DNA from: Dryocosmus kuriphilus
Lineage: Eukaryota; Arthropoda; Insecta; Hymenoptera; Cynipidae
Direction: 5' to 3'
NCBI GenBank assembly: GCA_038277395.1
Contig: CM076194.1
Span: forward strand, 109,331,236-109,395,235
DNA length: 64,000 nucleotides
Shown here: positions 32,907 to 45,882 of the stretch, piece by piece
Position numbering within the stretch: position 1 is the first letter of the stretch
Layout of the letters: each line of letters opens with the position of its first letter
The notes under the pieces: generated by a model
Told to the model about the DNA's origin: nothing
Database searches by the model: none
What the model saw: the letters and a program-made list of their open reading frames with translations, nothing else
Program-made: the position numbers and the translations under genes

Positions 32907-34376
32907 AGATTCAACCAGTTCAACTTTAAAATAATGTAGGTAGTGAACGTCATAAAGCTTTGAAGTGAGATATAAATAAATGGCTAATAAATAAAAAATC
33001 AATAAATAATCAATAAATAAATGTACATATTGTATTTGCAGGCTTACCTTTTTATGAAAATACGTTGAAAAATACACACTTTACACTTTACACTTGTTGG
33101 AAAACAGAAAAAACTAAATACTGAAGAAAGCTGGTTCTACATCTACCTTGAATGTCTAAGGTAAACTGACTATATTTTCTTCCTTGACGGAAGAAAACTG
33201 TCAAATTTCGCAAAGTACACAAAAGTATGGGTGGCGGTACGTAATTCATTATGCAAAAAGATCGCAGGTGCTTCTAGGGGATAAATCTTAAGATTTTAAG
33301 CTAAGCCTCCCTTTTCGCTATGGTCATTAAATCATAAATTTCTCAAGTTCAACTATTACCTGTGGAGTTGCCTTTCAAAGCTTACTACCAAATTTATATC
33401 CCATCGTAATCCTCACAGCATCCCTCTGTTATCATAAAAAAATGTTTAGTTCAAACAATAAAAATATTGAAAAATAAAATCAAAAACACTGATTGTTTTC
33501 ATTTATACTGACAAAATTGAAACGCCACATTCATTGTTAATTTTTTGGTTCGTTAGAAGCACGGAACAATTATATAGGCTCAAATCCACATTTTGAAAAA
33601 ATTTTCAAACAAGTTCTTATATTAATTCCACTTGTATTTCGATCGAATCGATTACATTTTTAAATATTTATAATTTCCCTGCCGATACAAGATATCATGA
33701 AAATATCAGGCAAAGATGTCAGATTATCATGTTCGTAAATAAATAAAAAAAAATCAAAAATAAAAACAATTTAATAAAAAAAATTTAAATAAAAATAAAA
33801 TAACAAACAAGTAAAACGTAGGCAACTTTAATGTTATAAAACTGATATTTTATGCTTCCTAATAAAATATTTACGTTAAATACAAGTAAAAAAATGAATG
33901 AAAAAGAACTGGCTCTGATATTTCTTAGGAATTCTCCAATCATTTTGTTTCGACAGGGTTGAATTTGAAGCTCTATGTTCAGATTCCAAGATTTTTGATT
34001 CAGGTATATGTACATAGTGTATTTCTTTTAGTGATTTACAGATGTCATTCATTCGTGATAATACTAAAAATATCCTTATAATATATCCTTATAAAATATC
34101 CTTATAAGGATAACCAGATCTTACAAAATGTCTAAGTGTATACTTGTAATTGAAATGCAAATAATAAATGATGAAATGCAATTTTTCGTACAAATACATC
34201 CTTAAACAATTAATTAAAAGTTTTCCAACAAATTAATCCTTACATTATAAAAACGAATTTTTTGAAAAATAATCATTTGTGGACAGATGAAACATAAGCA
34301 TCGTCTGTTAAGCAGATAATAAAAAAATGGCTAAGTGAAAATTTTAATTTATAACAGTTTACAAACAAAAAACCAA
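32907..34376. other. AT-rich intergenic DNA, no gene
   Basis: Only short ORFs made of AT-rich codons are present. A simple triplication of ATCCTTATA occurs near 34070-34110. Nothing else is supported. Confidence 0.5.
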
Positions 34377-34380
34377 TTAA

Positions 34381-34634
34381 GGCTGCTGGCCGAGGTGTCA
34401 AAAAACTGTAGTGTCCCTCAAATTCCCATAGAATTCCATCTGTTTTCGTATCTACGACTTATGTATTTTAAAGACATACTTTTCAAAAAGATTTCCTCAA
34501 CCCGGAAGGGGTTCACGGTTGTATGAGGTGCGCTTACTATACAGCTTTTCGAAAAAAGTAAAAATATCTGTGCTAAAATACGATAATGCAAAAGTGTTGA
34601 AATGAGGGGAAGTAGAGAAAGAGTTCCAATGGTT
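34381..34634 (+). mobile_element. One-armed copy of the TTAA palindrome element
   Basis: After TTAA (34377-34380) it begins GGCTGCTGGCCGAGG and matches the left arm and spacer of 14758-15232 to GAGTTCCAATGGTT at 34634. There it diverges instead of folding back. It shows that the unfolded arm plus spacer exists separately in the genome. Confidence 0.8.
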
Positions 34635-34865
34635 AGAAGGAGAAAGCAATACCAGAGTAGTACTTACAATCTATAAATGATTATGTTAGGGACTGGAGAG
34701 ACACTGCAACTATACACTCGCGGCACGGCATCAATTTTTCTTTTTAGCGCATTTACAATTTTGCATACAACAACCCTACTCCATGTGAAAATCGTTAAAA
34801 TACAAATAATTTTATGAAACACGTGGGGTTATGACAGTATTGACAGGCCTCGAAGCTCGTCGCAC

Positions 34866-35108
34866 CTTTTGGCTCGTTTAAAGCTCAGCTCTCATAATAA
34901 GCGATGACGTATTCACGCGATTTGACGCGGTTGCCATGGAAACGATGAAAAGATGAAGTGGGGACGTTTTGTAGTGGGGATACTACCGCTTTAGCCCATA
35001 TCGAGATGCTGCCCTCTTCATCTTTTCATCGTTTCCATGGCAACCGCGTCAAATCGCGTGCATACGTCATCGCTTATTATGAGAGCTGAGCTTTAAACGA
35101 GCCAAAAG
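34866..35108. repeat. 243-bp hairpin element
   Basis: Arms of about 93 bp (34866-34958 and 35015-35108) are near-perfect complements, from CCTTTTGGCTCG inward to GATGAAAAGATGAAG. The spacer is 56 nt. No ORF. Confidence 0.85.
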
Positions 35109-35648
35109 GCTATCCACATTTGGTTTCTGCAAATTTAAAACATCTTTGGTTTCTGTTATAAAAATAGCGAATATAAGAAATCGGCTGTGAAGAAATTCGA
35201 GAATTATTTAATTTTCTCAATGTTTTCCAAAATCTAATATGTCCGAGTATAAATATTTTAATTCTAATTAATAATAATAAATTATTTTCGCGACTTTAAA
35301 ATTTAAATTACGTTTCGCATCAGCTGTTTAAAAAATTTTTTAATTTCCTATTTTAATGAAACCTAAAAAATAAAAATCCCCTGTTATTGAAGATTTCTCG
35401 ACGCTAAAAATTAATATTTTAAAGATTGTAAATGATAATGCAAATGAAAGATTAAAATAATGAAATTAAAATTAAAGGAATAAAATAAAAGGGAAATTAG
35501 TACTGATGTAAGATTGTTTTTTCAATATGAACCTTTATTAGACAATGAGTATACATAATTATATACATTATTATATTACTCGATTATTATTAAGTAAATC
35601 AGGTAATTAATTAGACATGCATTAATTAATTAGACACTTATTAAGTAA

Positions 35649-37776
35649 TTAGAAATGCATTACATTTTTTAATTTGCGCGAAGATTTGGGATCCTCCATT
35701 GAATTGCTTTTTCGCTTGTTGGTCCCTCTCATCCTTTTTTCAGCAGCATTATCATTTCGCTTTTGAATTTCGGCTGCCTTTGCTTCTCTACTATCAATTG
35801 TGCAAACTCGATACAATTTTCCTTTAAACAAGCATCTCATTGCAAAGAGTCGATGTTCGTAGCAAGCGTCAGATTCTGCGAGCCAGTCAGGATATACTAA
35901 ACTGATGTCGCGAATGGCTACTTTTTCGATTGTCTCTCTGACTTTAGTTTGATGACGTACTTGCTTAATGATCCTCTCAAACGAAAGCAAATTCCCTGTT
36001 ACGATCTCGCGAAATTTCACAGAAGGTTTCTTCAAAAGGGTTACTTTATACGAAGATTTACTTTCGTATTCGCGACATTCGATATAAGTATCATCAACAT
36101 CTCCAGCGTCTTCTGGAGCCTTCAACAGAACTTCAAAACATCGATCACAATTCCATTTCTTGGTTGCTACATGTGCTGCAAAATCAGCGAAATAAGAAAT
36201 CGAGCTACCTTCATAGGTACCGCTGCAAATCATCGTCCTCCATTGAACCGCAGATGGATCAATTCCTAAAAATGAAATTTTAACTATAATTTCAATCCCA
36301 ATACACAAATTTAAAAGATTTAAATTAAAGGATTAAAAAAATATGTAAAATAATTCAGGATTTAAAATTTTTTAAATATACAAGTTATAATTCCTTGTCT
36401 AATTTTAAGACATAAGTTTCATAAAATTCCTTAAAGTCCCTTTTATCATTCTTGAAAATGTTGGTAAAATTTCTTCAGATTTTGAAACATCATCACTTAA
36501 TATTCCTTCAAATTACAACAATTACAAAAATACAACAAATACAAAAATCACAACAATTATCAGAATTAAATATCTTTTAATTTCAATTTTAATGCACAAA
36601 ATTTAATCTTTTCATTTTACTATAAAAGAATAAAATTTTAGATTTTTTTGCTCTGTACTCATAATTCTGTTTAAAACATGAGTACCTATACAGAGCAAAA
36701 AAATTTCTAATTATAATATTTATCAAGTAAAATAAAGAAATCAAATTTATTGATTAGAACTTTGATCTAACACCCTTAAGAAAAACACAAATTCCACTCT
36801 GGGGATATTTTTTTAGTACAAAGGCCAAAAAAGGGTCTAGAAAAAGTCAACCAGTTCTGAGGAATTGATACTGGAAATAGAAAGCTGGTCATATGTTTTT
36901 TTTAAATTTTGGATGTTGATTAAAAGTTAATTTTTAATATAAATAAAAAACTGAAAAATGGTTTTGTAGACCATTGCGGGATAGCCACTGAGAGTTATAC
37001 CTAAACAAATCCTTTGGTAAGCAGGATGTATTTGAATAGATATTTTTTCCGAGAATTTTACATTGTCGGGAATTTTCCAGTGTCGGTAAATTTTAATTTC
37101 GGGGTTTTTATAAACTGCTGGTAGATTTATAATTTCGGGAATTTTATTTTTCGGTAATTATTTATTCGGGCATTTCATAGTGTCGGGAATTTTATTTTTT
37201 GGGAATTTTCTGTCGTCTCTTAGGTTTTTAATTTGATTTTTAATTTGGGACGACTGAAAATTTTCAAAAAGTAAAATTGCCGCCACTGTAAAATGCCCGA
37301 ATAAATAATTACCGAAAAATTAAATTTCCGACATTATGAAATTAGCGACACTAAAAAATTCCCGAAAATGGAAATTTACGGAAAAGATCTCTAAAAATAT
37401 TTGAAAAATATTTAGAAAATACCGAATAATTAAAAAAATGATTTCAAATGACCTTTAATTGACTTCAAGGTTAAAATTTACCGATGACTTTGGTACATAC
37501 TTGAACGTAGAATTTCCCGCTCTTTCTGAATCCGGTGTCAAAAGAGGGTATTTCCATTTAAAAAATCACATTTAAGATTATTGGGGAAGTTAACAATTTT
37601 TCAAATTCAGTGGAGACACACTAATGATTTTTATTTATTTACTCACCTGCATTTTGACACCATACATAAAAATTTTCACTGCCTTTCTTTGGTAAACAGA
37701 ATAAAGTAACACCAGCAACTCGTCGTTTGTTTACACAGTCAATGTAAGCACACCGATCGGTAGCACTTCCGGACAT
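35649..37776 (-). CDS. Two-exon gene with degenerate THAP-like N-terminal finger
   Basis: Exon 1 is 37647-37776 (ATG at 37774-37776, donor GCAG|GTGAGT) and exon 2 is 35649-36265 (acceptor TTTTTAG|GA). The phases agree, giving about 248 aa. The N-terminus CAYIDCVNKRRV, then LFCLPKK, FYVWCQNAG and MICSGTYEG, follows the THAP order (C-x4-C, hydrophobic/Pro, W, C). The last Cys-x2-His is replaced by C-S-G-T, so zinc binding in the usual way is doubtful. A further C-x2-C (WNCDRCFEV) and a basic C-terminus (KRMRGTNKRKSNS) follow. It may bind DNA in the nucleus (inference). A minus-strand AATAAA (plus 35533-35538) lies ~110 nt past the stop. It could be a host gene or a domesticated/transposon-derived gene; the intact frame favours a real gene. 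Confidence 0.65.
36640..36705. repeat. Hairpin in the THAP-like gene intron
   Basis: TTTTTTTGCTCTG...ACTCAT and ATGAGTACC...CAGAGCAAAAAAA are inverted arms of about 20-25 nt around a short AT loop. Confidence 0.6.
37032..37390. repeat. Inverted-repeat element built of CGGGAATTTT motifs
   Basis: Repeated GTCGGGAATTTT blocks on the left half are mirrored as AAAATTCCCGA on the right, for example TCGGTAATTATTTATTCGGG (37149-37168) and CCCGAATAAATAATTACCGA (37297-37316). The centre is near 37240. It is non-coding and lies in the THAP-like gene's intron. Confidence 0.65.
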
Positions 37777-38599
37777 TGTTTTATCCTATATAATTACTTC
37801 AAAGCACTTTTTAAATGTGGTAACAATAGTTCACTACAGTAAACTATTAATTAAGCTCAAGTTCGAGGCAAAAATAGTTTCCAATCACTTAAATACCAAA
37901 CGCTTTAATCTCACTACAATTAGGAAGTACAGCCTGGCTTACATTATAATACTAAAATGTTTTTAAATCTTAATGTATATATATAATATCTATATACATA
38001 TACATATTTATATAAATAAAAATTAAATGTTAATACGTACCTGATTACAAAAAATAATTTTGCTTAAATATTTTCGTTGACTTTTAATTTTTTCAGTAAT
38101 ATTACTAATTAATTAATTAGCTGAATATTACACTTAGGTATTTTTTTAGTTTTCTGTCTTGTAAATAGAAATATGAAAATAGAGTATATTTTTTTGCATA
38201 AAAAGGATTCTTTAAATTTTTTGAAATGTTTATATACGTAAAACTTCCAAGTATCCTTTTTATTTATATTTTTTAAGTTTTCATAAGTTTTCTTAATAAA
38301 AATATAAAGATACAATTTCAATGGTAGAATTTTCAATCAATATTTTCAATTACTTTTATTTTATTTTATTATTATTGATTTATATACAACCAACCAACAG
38401 TAAAGTTTGCTATACAATGTTAAAGTCATCCCATCCTTTCTAGATATAGATTTTATACAGAATTATCTTTTATATATTTTCAGTGACTTGTTTATTCTTT
38501 ATTTATAGAACACTATATTTTACTAAGAATATTTTCAAATGGGAAAAAGTTACTTTCAGTTCTCAAGAATAAATAAATAATCCATAATAATTATAAAGT

Positions 38600-38865
38600 T
38601 TCAAATTCCCGCTCGAAAGAAGCAGAGTTTATTGCGCCACCTCGTGGCATGTGGTCAAAATAATGCGCTTAAACATAGAGGCATTGACGAATTTAGCTGA
38701 AGCCAAAGATATTATACACTTAGATGCGGTAAGTCAAAAGAAGAGGGGATAGGAATCGTTAGTAGGCTAGGATAAATGCAGTTGGCGCTGTCGGCGAAAA
38801 TCCTAGCCCACCCCGCTGTGCTTCTCTACCCGCTAGAGTACCTATCCCCTCTTAACAGGCTTCAC
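38600..38865. repeat. Dispersed repeat plus hairpin
   Basis: AAAGATATTATACACTTAGATGCGG (near 38704-38728) recurs inverted near 47484-47508. The adjacent AAGAGGGGATAGG...GGCTAGGAT and ATCCTAGCC...CCTATCCCCTCTT form an inverted repeat (38739-38860). No ORF. Confidence 0.55.
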
Positions 38866-38869
38866 TGAA

Positions 38870-39670
38870 ATAATTTCCAGAAGGTAATATAGTTTTCTGA
38901 AAATATTCATGATCGCTAGAGCAATAATTAGAACTCTGTCTTACCACACCCCGCCCAACCCCGCCCTACCTAGTGATCGGGGTCAATAAATAGCAATAGT
39001 GTAATATAAATAAATAATAAAAATCCACAATGAGATGAATATTTATCATTGCTGAATGAAAATTAAATTCAATTAATATTTAGCTGAAAATATTTGTAAA
39101 AGTATTTATATACATATGCTAGGATTTCCGTTTAACAACTTTTTTTGAATTTCAGAATAAATGTCTTATTTTACATTAAACCCAAATTGATACGAAAAGT
39201 TCTTACAAAATAATTTTCGATCTCTTTATATTTTAATAATAATGACATGAAAGAAAGAATGATTTGCATAATATATCACAATTCCAGTGTGATTAACAAT
39301 TCATATAATTTTGGCGTGAATTTTGTTACTTTAAATACCGTAGCGTTAACTATAAATAATTAAATATATTGTTATGTTTAATATATTATGAGAGAATAGA
39401 AACAGGAAGAAATAAATAAATTTTCTTCATTCACTTCGATCTAACTTAAAATTGTTTACCTTCAAAAGATTTACTGACATGAAATTTGAAATGTATTTAA
39501 ATTTTATGATTCGCTTCGGCCTAATTCAAAATTGTTTAAATTCAAGAGATTTACATATATCTAAATTTACATTTATTTACAGTGAAATTGTCCTTGAATT
39601 CTATCAGCACTCGAGGTTGATATGATTCGATTAGAAATGTTTTCAATTTAAAACTGTTGAACTGTTAAGC
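38870..39670. other. AT-rich, no gene seen
   Basis: No ORF or clear repeat beyond short similar phrases (TCAAAATTGTTTA... near 39450 and 39525). Confidence 0.4.
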
Positions 39671-39679
39671 ATTTATATA

Positions 39680-39687
39680 TGTACATG

Positions 39688-39760
<73 letters not shown>
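39680..39760. repeat. (TA)n microsatellite
   Basis: An uninterrupted TA run covers most of 39696-39757 and is followed by a short TG run. Confidence 0.95.
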
Positions 39761-39768
<8 letters not shown>

Positions 39769-39773
39769 ATCTA

Positions 39774-39953
39774 GTGGTCGTTTCCACGACTTTTTTGTAT
39801 ATATCCAAAGGTCGATTCCACGACTCGTGGAAAGCACCACTGGATATACTATGGTGCTTTAGTATATCCAGTAGTGCTTTCCACGACTTTGCAAATTTTG
39901 TATATCACCTGTGCTTACGGCGACTTGATGCGCCTACTTTAGGAAACGACCAC
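39774..39953. repeat. 180-bp TIR element with internal hairpin
   Basis: The ends GTGGTCGTTTCC and GGAAACGACCAC are inverted. Inside, CGTGGAAAGCACCACTGGAT and its complement (39826-39885) form a near-perfect stem around a ~10-nt loop. Confidence 0.75.
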
Positions 39954-40584
39954 GTCGTGGAAAGAACCTTTCGATATATTATAAAAAGAAACGCCTCCTA
40001 ATTACTATAGATAGGACATTTTTGCAATAATTGATACTATACAAATATTGGTTTAAAACATAATAAATCTTTAAACAATACAAAAATAAAATAAAGGTTC
40101 TTAATTTTTTATAATAATTACATCAAATTAAAAATACTAATTTATAAAAATGACGTGAATATTCATGGCAAAAAGAAGATGAAGATAATTTATGCAAAAA
40201 AAACTATTCATATGTAAGAACCTGGGAAATCTTTCTTTACGATTGTTTATTAAGAAATACATTTTTCCCTAATTAGGAGAAATATATTCAGGGGGAAAAC
40301 TATCTGTGAATCTAGAAAACCTTTTATTTTTTATGATTAACGACTCTTTTGATTATAGTAATGCCTATATTTCGGTAAGTCCTTGTTTTTCGATAATAAG
40401 TTAGGACTGGACTTATTTTCTGTTTAGTTTAATAAGAACGATAATTTATTTTAACCAAATATAATGAGTATTAAACAGTGTTCTTGAAAGCAGTTTCAAA
40501 TTAACAAAAACCTCGGATTAAACGCTTCAGACAATCTTCTTCTACACATTGAAATCTTTCAGAATCTGTTTAACTTAAAATCGT

Positions 40585-40830
40585 AGCCTGTGAAAACGAT
40601 AACTTTCGAAGGACTAATCGGATTGAAGTGCGCTTTCGTACACTTCTTTAAGGGTATAAAGAAAGGACGAGTTCGTTAACCAGCTGTTTTGGACCAACGG
40701 TTATGGTTTTGTCCATCAAAAACGGTTTTCACAAAATCAAAAAATCCATTTCCCGGCTAAACTATGAGAGATTAAAAAAAAATGTAAGAAAGTAAAAATT
40801 GTTCATCTCAAAAAAATCTAATCTATATCT
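40585..40830 (+). mobile_element. Fragment of a Helentron-like element (conserved box)
   Basis: CGATAACTTTCGAAGGACTA, CGAGTTCGTTAACCAGC, ACCAACGGTTATGG and the first AT-rich subrepeat are all present. There is no microsatellite, 5' end or 3' hairpin. Confidence 0.8.
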
Positions 40831-40856
40831 AATCTAATCTATAAACTATCTCAAAA

Positions 40857-42120
40857 AACTCTAATGACATTTTTCGACAAACTCAAAATCCAACAAATTA
40901 CAACCCCTTAAGCATACGTAGAAATTTTGAAATTCAATGGAATTTTCGTAAGAAAGATATTCAATGTTTTTAAAATAGTTTTACAGAAACGCTGTTGATT
41001 TGATCATATGTAATATTTTCTTTGCCTTTTATATACATATATATCGTCTCGTTACTGTGTAGAAAGTTTTTTTTGTATGTGATGTCTGCTTTCTGCAGTT
41101 TTGATATACATATATCTTTACTTCTGTCTGAAACGATCGTTAAGTTTAATTAATAAAAGTGAATTAATAAATTTCCACGAAAACATTTCTATTACTTTAA
41201 AAAAAAATTGAATGATTTTGGATGTAATATTAATTTGTGCAAAGGACCCTGCACCAAATGTACATCAAATGGCTGTTTGTTAAAAATTCGAATTCTAATT
41301 TTTTACCCGAATTTCGCACCTGCCAATAAAAAATTCAAAAGACAATAAAAAGAAGAATGAACTTTGCTCAAACATATGCCAAGGGTGCCTTTTGTTAATG
41401 TATTTTATTACAAAAATGTTATTTTTAAACAATAGTTATTCATCTCAGAAACTTCTTGTCAGAATTAGTTACACGCCTTAGATTTTTTAAATCTCAACCA
41501 CTTAAATAGAAACCTTATATCCATGAAGTTTAAATAATCAGCCTTTCGGGTATAGGGGATGTTTAAGGGGTCGTCCCGCTATACTGCAAACACAAAAGTA
41601 TGGTTCAAACAAACAAAAGAATTTTTAATTTAAAATAACCTAGTAAGTCCTCATACGAAGATTCTAAGCCATACTCCTTACACCACAAAAATATTCAACA
41701 ACCCTTAAAAACCACTCCAAGCCATTGTACGGAGACCCATCCCAACTACCTTGACTTCACATAACCAAAAGAATGTTTAAGTAAGGATAATCTAGAAAGA
41801 CCTCGTCAAACTACCCCAAAACTATTTTGAATTTTGAATTTCAAAATTTCTGTATATGCTTAAGGGGTTGTACTTTTTTGGATTTTGAGTTTGTCGAAAA
41901 ATGTTATTAGAATTTTTTGTAGAACTATTTAAGGGGCCACCAGAACTCCGATTAGAGCTCGTGGAACTCTCCAAAATTTTGAATTTCAAAATTTCTGTGA
42001 ATGTTTAAGGGGTTGTAGTTTTTTGGATTTTGAATTTATCGAAAAATGTTATTAAACTTTTTTGTGAAACTATTTAGGAGGCTACCAGAACTCCGATCAG
42101 AACTCCTGGAACTCTTTCAA
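40857..42120. repeat. 145-bp tandem duplicate with an inverted copy 1 kb away
   Basis: Two ~145-bp copies start at GAATTTCAAAATTTCTGT (41836 and 41981), each containing TTAAGGGGTTGTA and CCAGAACTCCGAT. Part of the unit recurs inverted at 40857-40935 (TACAACCCCTTAAGCATAC). The DNA between is AT-rich and non-coding. Confidence 0.7.
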
Positions 42121-42129
42121 AAAAGTTCT

Positions 42130-42950
42130 TTGAAATTTTTGAATTTTTTTTTATTTCGAAATATGTAGCTTAAAAATTTTATTTCTAAACTTTTTTAAAA
42201 GCTGCTTCGGGGCCAACGCTGCCTAGCGAAATATATTTATAGGACTTTATTGCATCCGGGCCCTTAGCCGCGAAGAAACTCCCAGAGAAATTCGACAAAA
42301 AAGTCTTGTAAAATTTTTCTATCAACCCCAAGTCGAAAATATACAGTGCTTTAACGATGACAAAAAATTGGAATTTTGGAGTGCTCTTTTTAAGATCCTG
42401 TTCCCCCGATTTTTATTTTGGGTAGCTTGGAATTATGTTTTTGTAGAACTCCAGGACCCTTCCGTGAGCTGATGGATTGTGTAAAAGAGTCGATTTTTTA
42501 ATAGTGGTGTTATATGGTATAACTATTTTTGTCGAAAATGTTTCATATGTAAAATTGGCCCTAACTATTTCTAAAAAGCATCAGGAACTCCCGAACTTTA
42601 GATCTGTAACTGTCAATGTACCCATTACTTTAAAAAACAATTTACTTCTTCAAAAGTAGGGGGGAGTGTGAACTTAGCCTCTCTTTTTGAAAAAGTTATT
42701 TCTTGGACACTTAAACGCCGGAATTATTTTGAAAAGTTATAAGAAACTCCAGAAGTGTCCAAAAGGATTCCTGAACTATAACTTTGTTTTTCATATAAAA
42801 TCACAAAATTTCATTATTATTCTTAAAAAATTTTTATTTTTCATAAAAATTTGTAGTTTTCTAGTATGATTAATTACAAAATCTACAATTTTCTGCAATC
42901 ATCTATTAAAACGACGTTTTCGTAGAACGTTGTCATTTGTCGTAGAAATT
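42130..42950. other. No gene seen
   Basis: Short AT-rich ORFs only (42477-42659, 42687-42869), with phrases resembling the neighbouring repeat (AGGAACTCC, AGAAACTCC). Confidence 0.4.
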
Positions 42951-42959
42951 TTTTCCACC

Positions 42960-43100
42960 AGGGTGTTTTCTACAAACTTTATTCGAGTGCGAAGCGAGAG
43001 GCACATAATGAGAATGCATTTGTTAAAGCCAAAAGAGCTTTAAGGAAAAATTCAAAATTACCATATTACACTGGACAATGGTTTCTATCTTTGTTGTAAT
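42960..43100 (+). mobile_element. 3'-region fragment of the Helentron-like family
   Basis: ACTTTATTCGAGTGCGAAGCG, ATGAGAATGCATTTGTTAAAG and the hairpin TTAAAGC...GCTTTAA match 29430-29540 in mxc intron 3. Confidence 0.7.
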
Positions 43101-43149
43101 TGCAGAATAAGGGCGTCACCTCTGTTTTGTCTGGAAATTTTTCTTTCGG

Positions 43150-44200
43150 CAACAAACTATTGGAATGTTAAGTGATTTTAAAACTATATCAAAGTGTCTT
43201 AATAAATTTTAAAATATTTTAAAGCAAAATTTTTTATTTAAGAGCGATATTAAAAAAAAACCTTGTAAGATTTCGAAAGATTTTAAGTGATTTTAAAGAA
43301 TTTCAGGAGACCTAAGGTCGTTTTAAATGAATTTAAATAATTTCAAGGGATTTCAAAGACACGATTTTAACTGATTTTAACGCATCTTCAGGAATTTCAA
43401 AACATATCAAAATATTCTGAAGGATTTTAAGACATTTAATGATTTAAAAGTATTTTAAAAACATCTCCAAGTATCTTTATAGATTTGAAAAGATTTTTCT
43501 TCTAATTTCCAAATGATTTTAAGCGATTTATATTTTGTTAATTATTTCAGAAGATCTTCAATAATGTTGAAGGCTTTTAAAAGTTTGTCAAAGAACCTAA
43601 AAAATTTTTATGATTTTCGAAAGACCTGGAGTCATTCTGAATCAATTTATAGAATTTCAAAGAATTTGGAAAAAATTTTGAAGAGCTATTGAGTAGTTTT
43701 TGGTAATTTTTTAGAGATTCTTAGGCTTTACAAAATATTATAAAGTGTTTAAAGTGATTTTAAATGATTTTAAAGCACATAAAATGATTCTGAAAATATT
43801 TTAAAGTGTTGTAATAGATTTTGAAACTTTTAAAAATATTTATAAGGATTTCAAACGATTTTCAGTGATTTTAACAAATTTACAGGAATTTTAAAGTATT
43901 TTAAAATATTTTAAAGAATTTTTAAAAAAGTTTTACGACGTTCAAGAGATTTCATGTAATTTTCAATAAACTGGAAAAAATCCAAAGATATTTTAAAGAA
44001 ATATCAAGGAATTTTAGGAGATTTTAAATGATTTTTGAGAATTTAAAAAAAATTTTAGGACAATACAAAATATTCTAAAGAAGTTTAAGTGATTTTCAAT
44101 GGTTTTGAAAAGTTTAAAGTGATTCTAAAAACATTTCAAATCGTTTTAATATAGAGTTCGAAATATTAAAAAAAATCGCAAGGAATTTCAAATGTTTTTA
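43150..44200. repeat. Low-complexity DNA of repeated GATTTTAAA/ATTTCAAAG phrases
   Basis: About 1 kb consists of imperfect short units such as GATTTTAAATGATTTTAAAG and AAGGAATTTCA, with no fixed period. No ORF. Confidence 0.7.
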
Positions 44201-44209
44201 TAAATAATT

Positions 44210-45880
44210 ATTTCTTTACATGCTTTATTTACAACCAAGGAAGGGGACGTAAAATACATCATGCACATTACATGGTTAAATGTTGAATTAAAAAAAAATT
44301 AATTTTGAATCAAAAAGTAAGTTAAATTACCATAAATGTAACAGTTGTTTTTTTTTTAACAGAAAAATGTTCCTTTTCAGCTAAAAATAATGGAATTCTC
44401 AACCAGAAAAAAAAAAATTTCAACAAAGAAAAATAATTTTTTAATCAAAAATAGTTATATTTGCAGCAACAAAACTGTGGTTTCCGATTGAATAGTTCAA
44501 TTTTTGACTGAAAAACATGAGGTTTTAACATAGCAGGTCGAAAACGAACAACTTGTAGACGAACAGATAAATATTGCACAATTGAGAGAAAATTGATCAT
44601 GGTTATTGAAATTAAAGAATTCAAACTCTTAAAGATATACAAGTTTTTTTTATTTTAAATTATTAAAACTGGACTGCAAATTAAAACACTGTTATGTGAA
44701 CACTCTTATTGTAAAATCTGGTCAATTTAGTTCTAAGAATCTAAGATTCTTATGTCAGGCATAAAGGAAGTGGAAAATTCGGTGACAACTACCTGAGTAC
44801 CTAGCTTTGTCATGAGGTCCTTATTTTCATTCAGTTTTCACGCCCATCGAAGCTATCCTTTTGTTCCGGGCTTTACAGTTTTGCGCCTCATCGTAATCTT
44901 CAATGAAATATATAATGATCTACTCTCTAAATCTGAAACACGTGCCTTATTAACCCACCGTCTACAAACAGGAGATTTTTAGTCCAGTGTACTTAGAAAT
45001 CGACCCAAAAATTTCGGGTAAATTTTTTTCTTTGTGGCTTGTTCGAAAGGGGCTTCAATGGAGACCTTAACCGTAGATTTTCGTATTCCTAAAATTAACC
45101 CTTTCGCCGCCATCCGTGATTAGATTTTTTTTTCAATCGCTCGTATCTCGCGTCCTAATTAATCCACAGCGATGAAACCAAGATCGTTGTACTCATCAGA
45201 GTTTACTTTTTATTCAAGTTTATGTGAAATTTAACTCTTCGATGTACTGCAAAAAAGTTATTAGCGTACAAAGTTGAAAGAACTTTTCCAAAAGTCCTTT
45301 CGCCCACCTTCTCTGCGCGTAACTCTTTTCCAGTGCACCCGAAAACTTCCATCGATATTGGACGATTTAAAGTAGACTCAATTTCCAGTGATTTAAAAAA
45401 AAAATCATCCCGATTGGTTAAATCTTCGCCCGCCAATCCACGCTCGAAGTTGCGCTTTATTTTGCTTGCTTGCGCGCTCTGGTGCGTTTCACGGTTCGCA
45501 CTGCATTTCACGCTTTTGGGACTAATAAAACGACAATAATTGATAACAATCACATATTTATTTAAACTCAGCTAAAGATATGTGTTTCACTTAAATTTTA
45601 AGGTATTAACATACATTTGCAAGGTATTTACAATGAAAAAGGAAGACACAAGAAATCTCATTGTAAGATTTTTGTATTTTTATCAACATTTTCTCAGCTC
45701 TTTTCCAGATTAAACTGTTTATTATACATATTTTTATTAATTGTCATAATATACACACGCTCATACACCCACACATATTATTAAATTTAAATCATACATT
45801 AATATTTTTATTTAAAATAATGTAAATAAATTTTAATTTAAGAACACTTTTCAGTATTGGTACGTGCTTAGGACTTATCA
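44210..45880. other. No convincing gene
   Basis: A 116-codon minus ORF at 45203-45553 has no recognisable domain and sits in a region of higher GC. Nothing else is supported. Confidence 0.35.
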
Positions 45881-45882
45881 AT

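Noticed and set aside
45203..45553. 116-aa minus ORF as a gene
   Set aside because: No domain or splice context was recognised, and a plus ORF overlaps it. It remains only a weak possibility.
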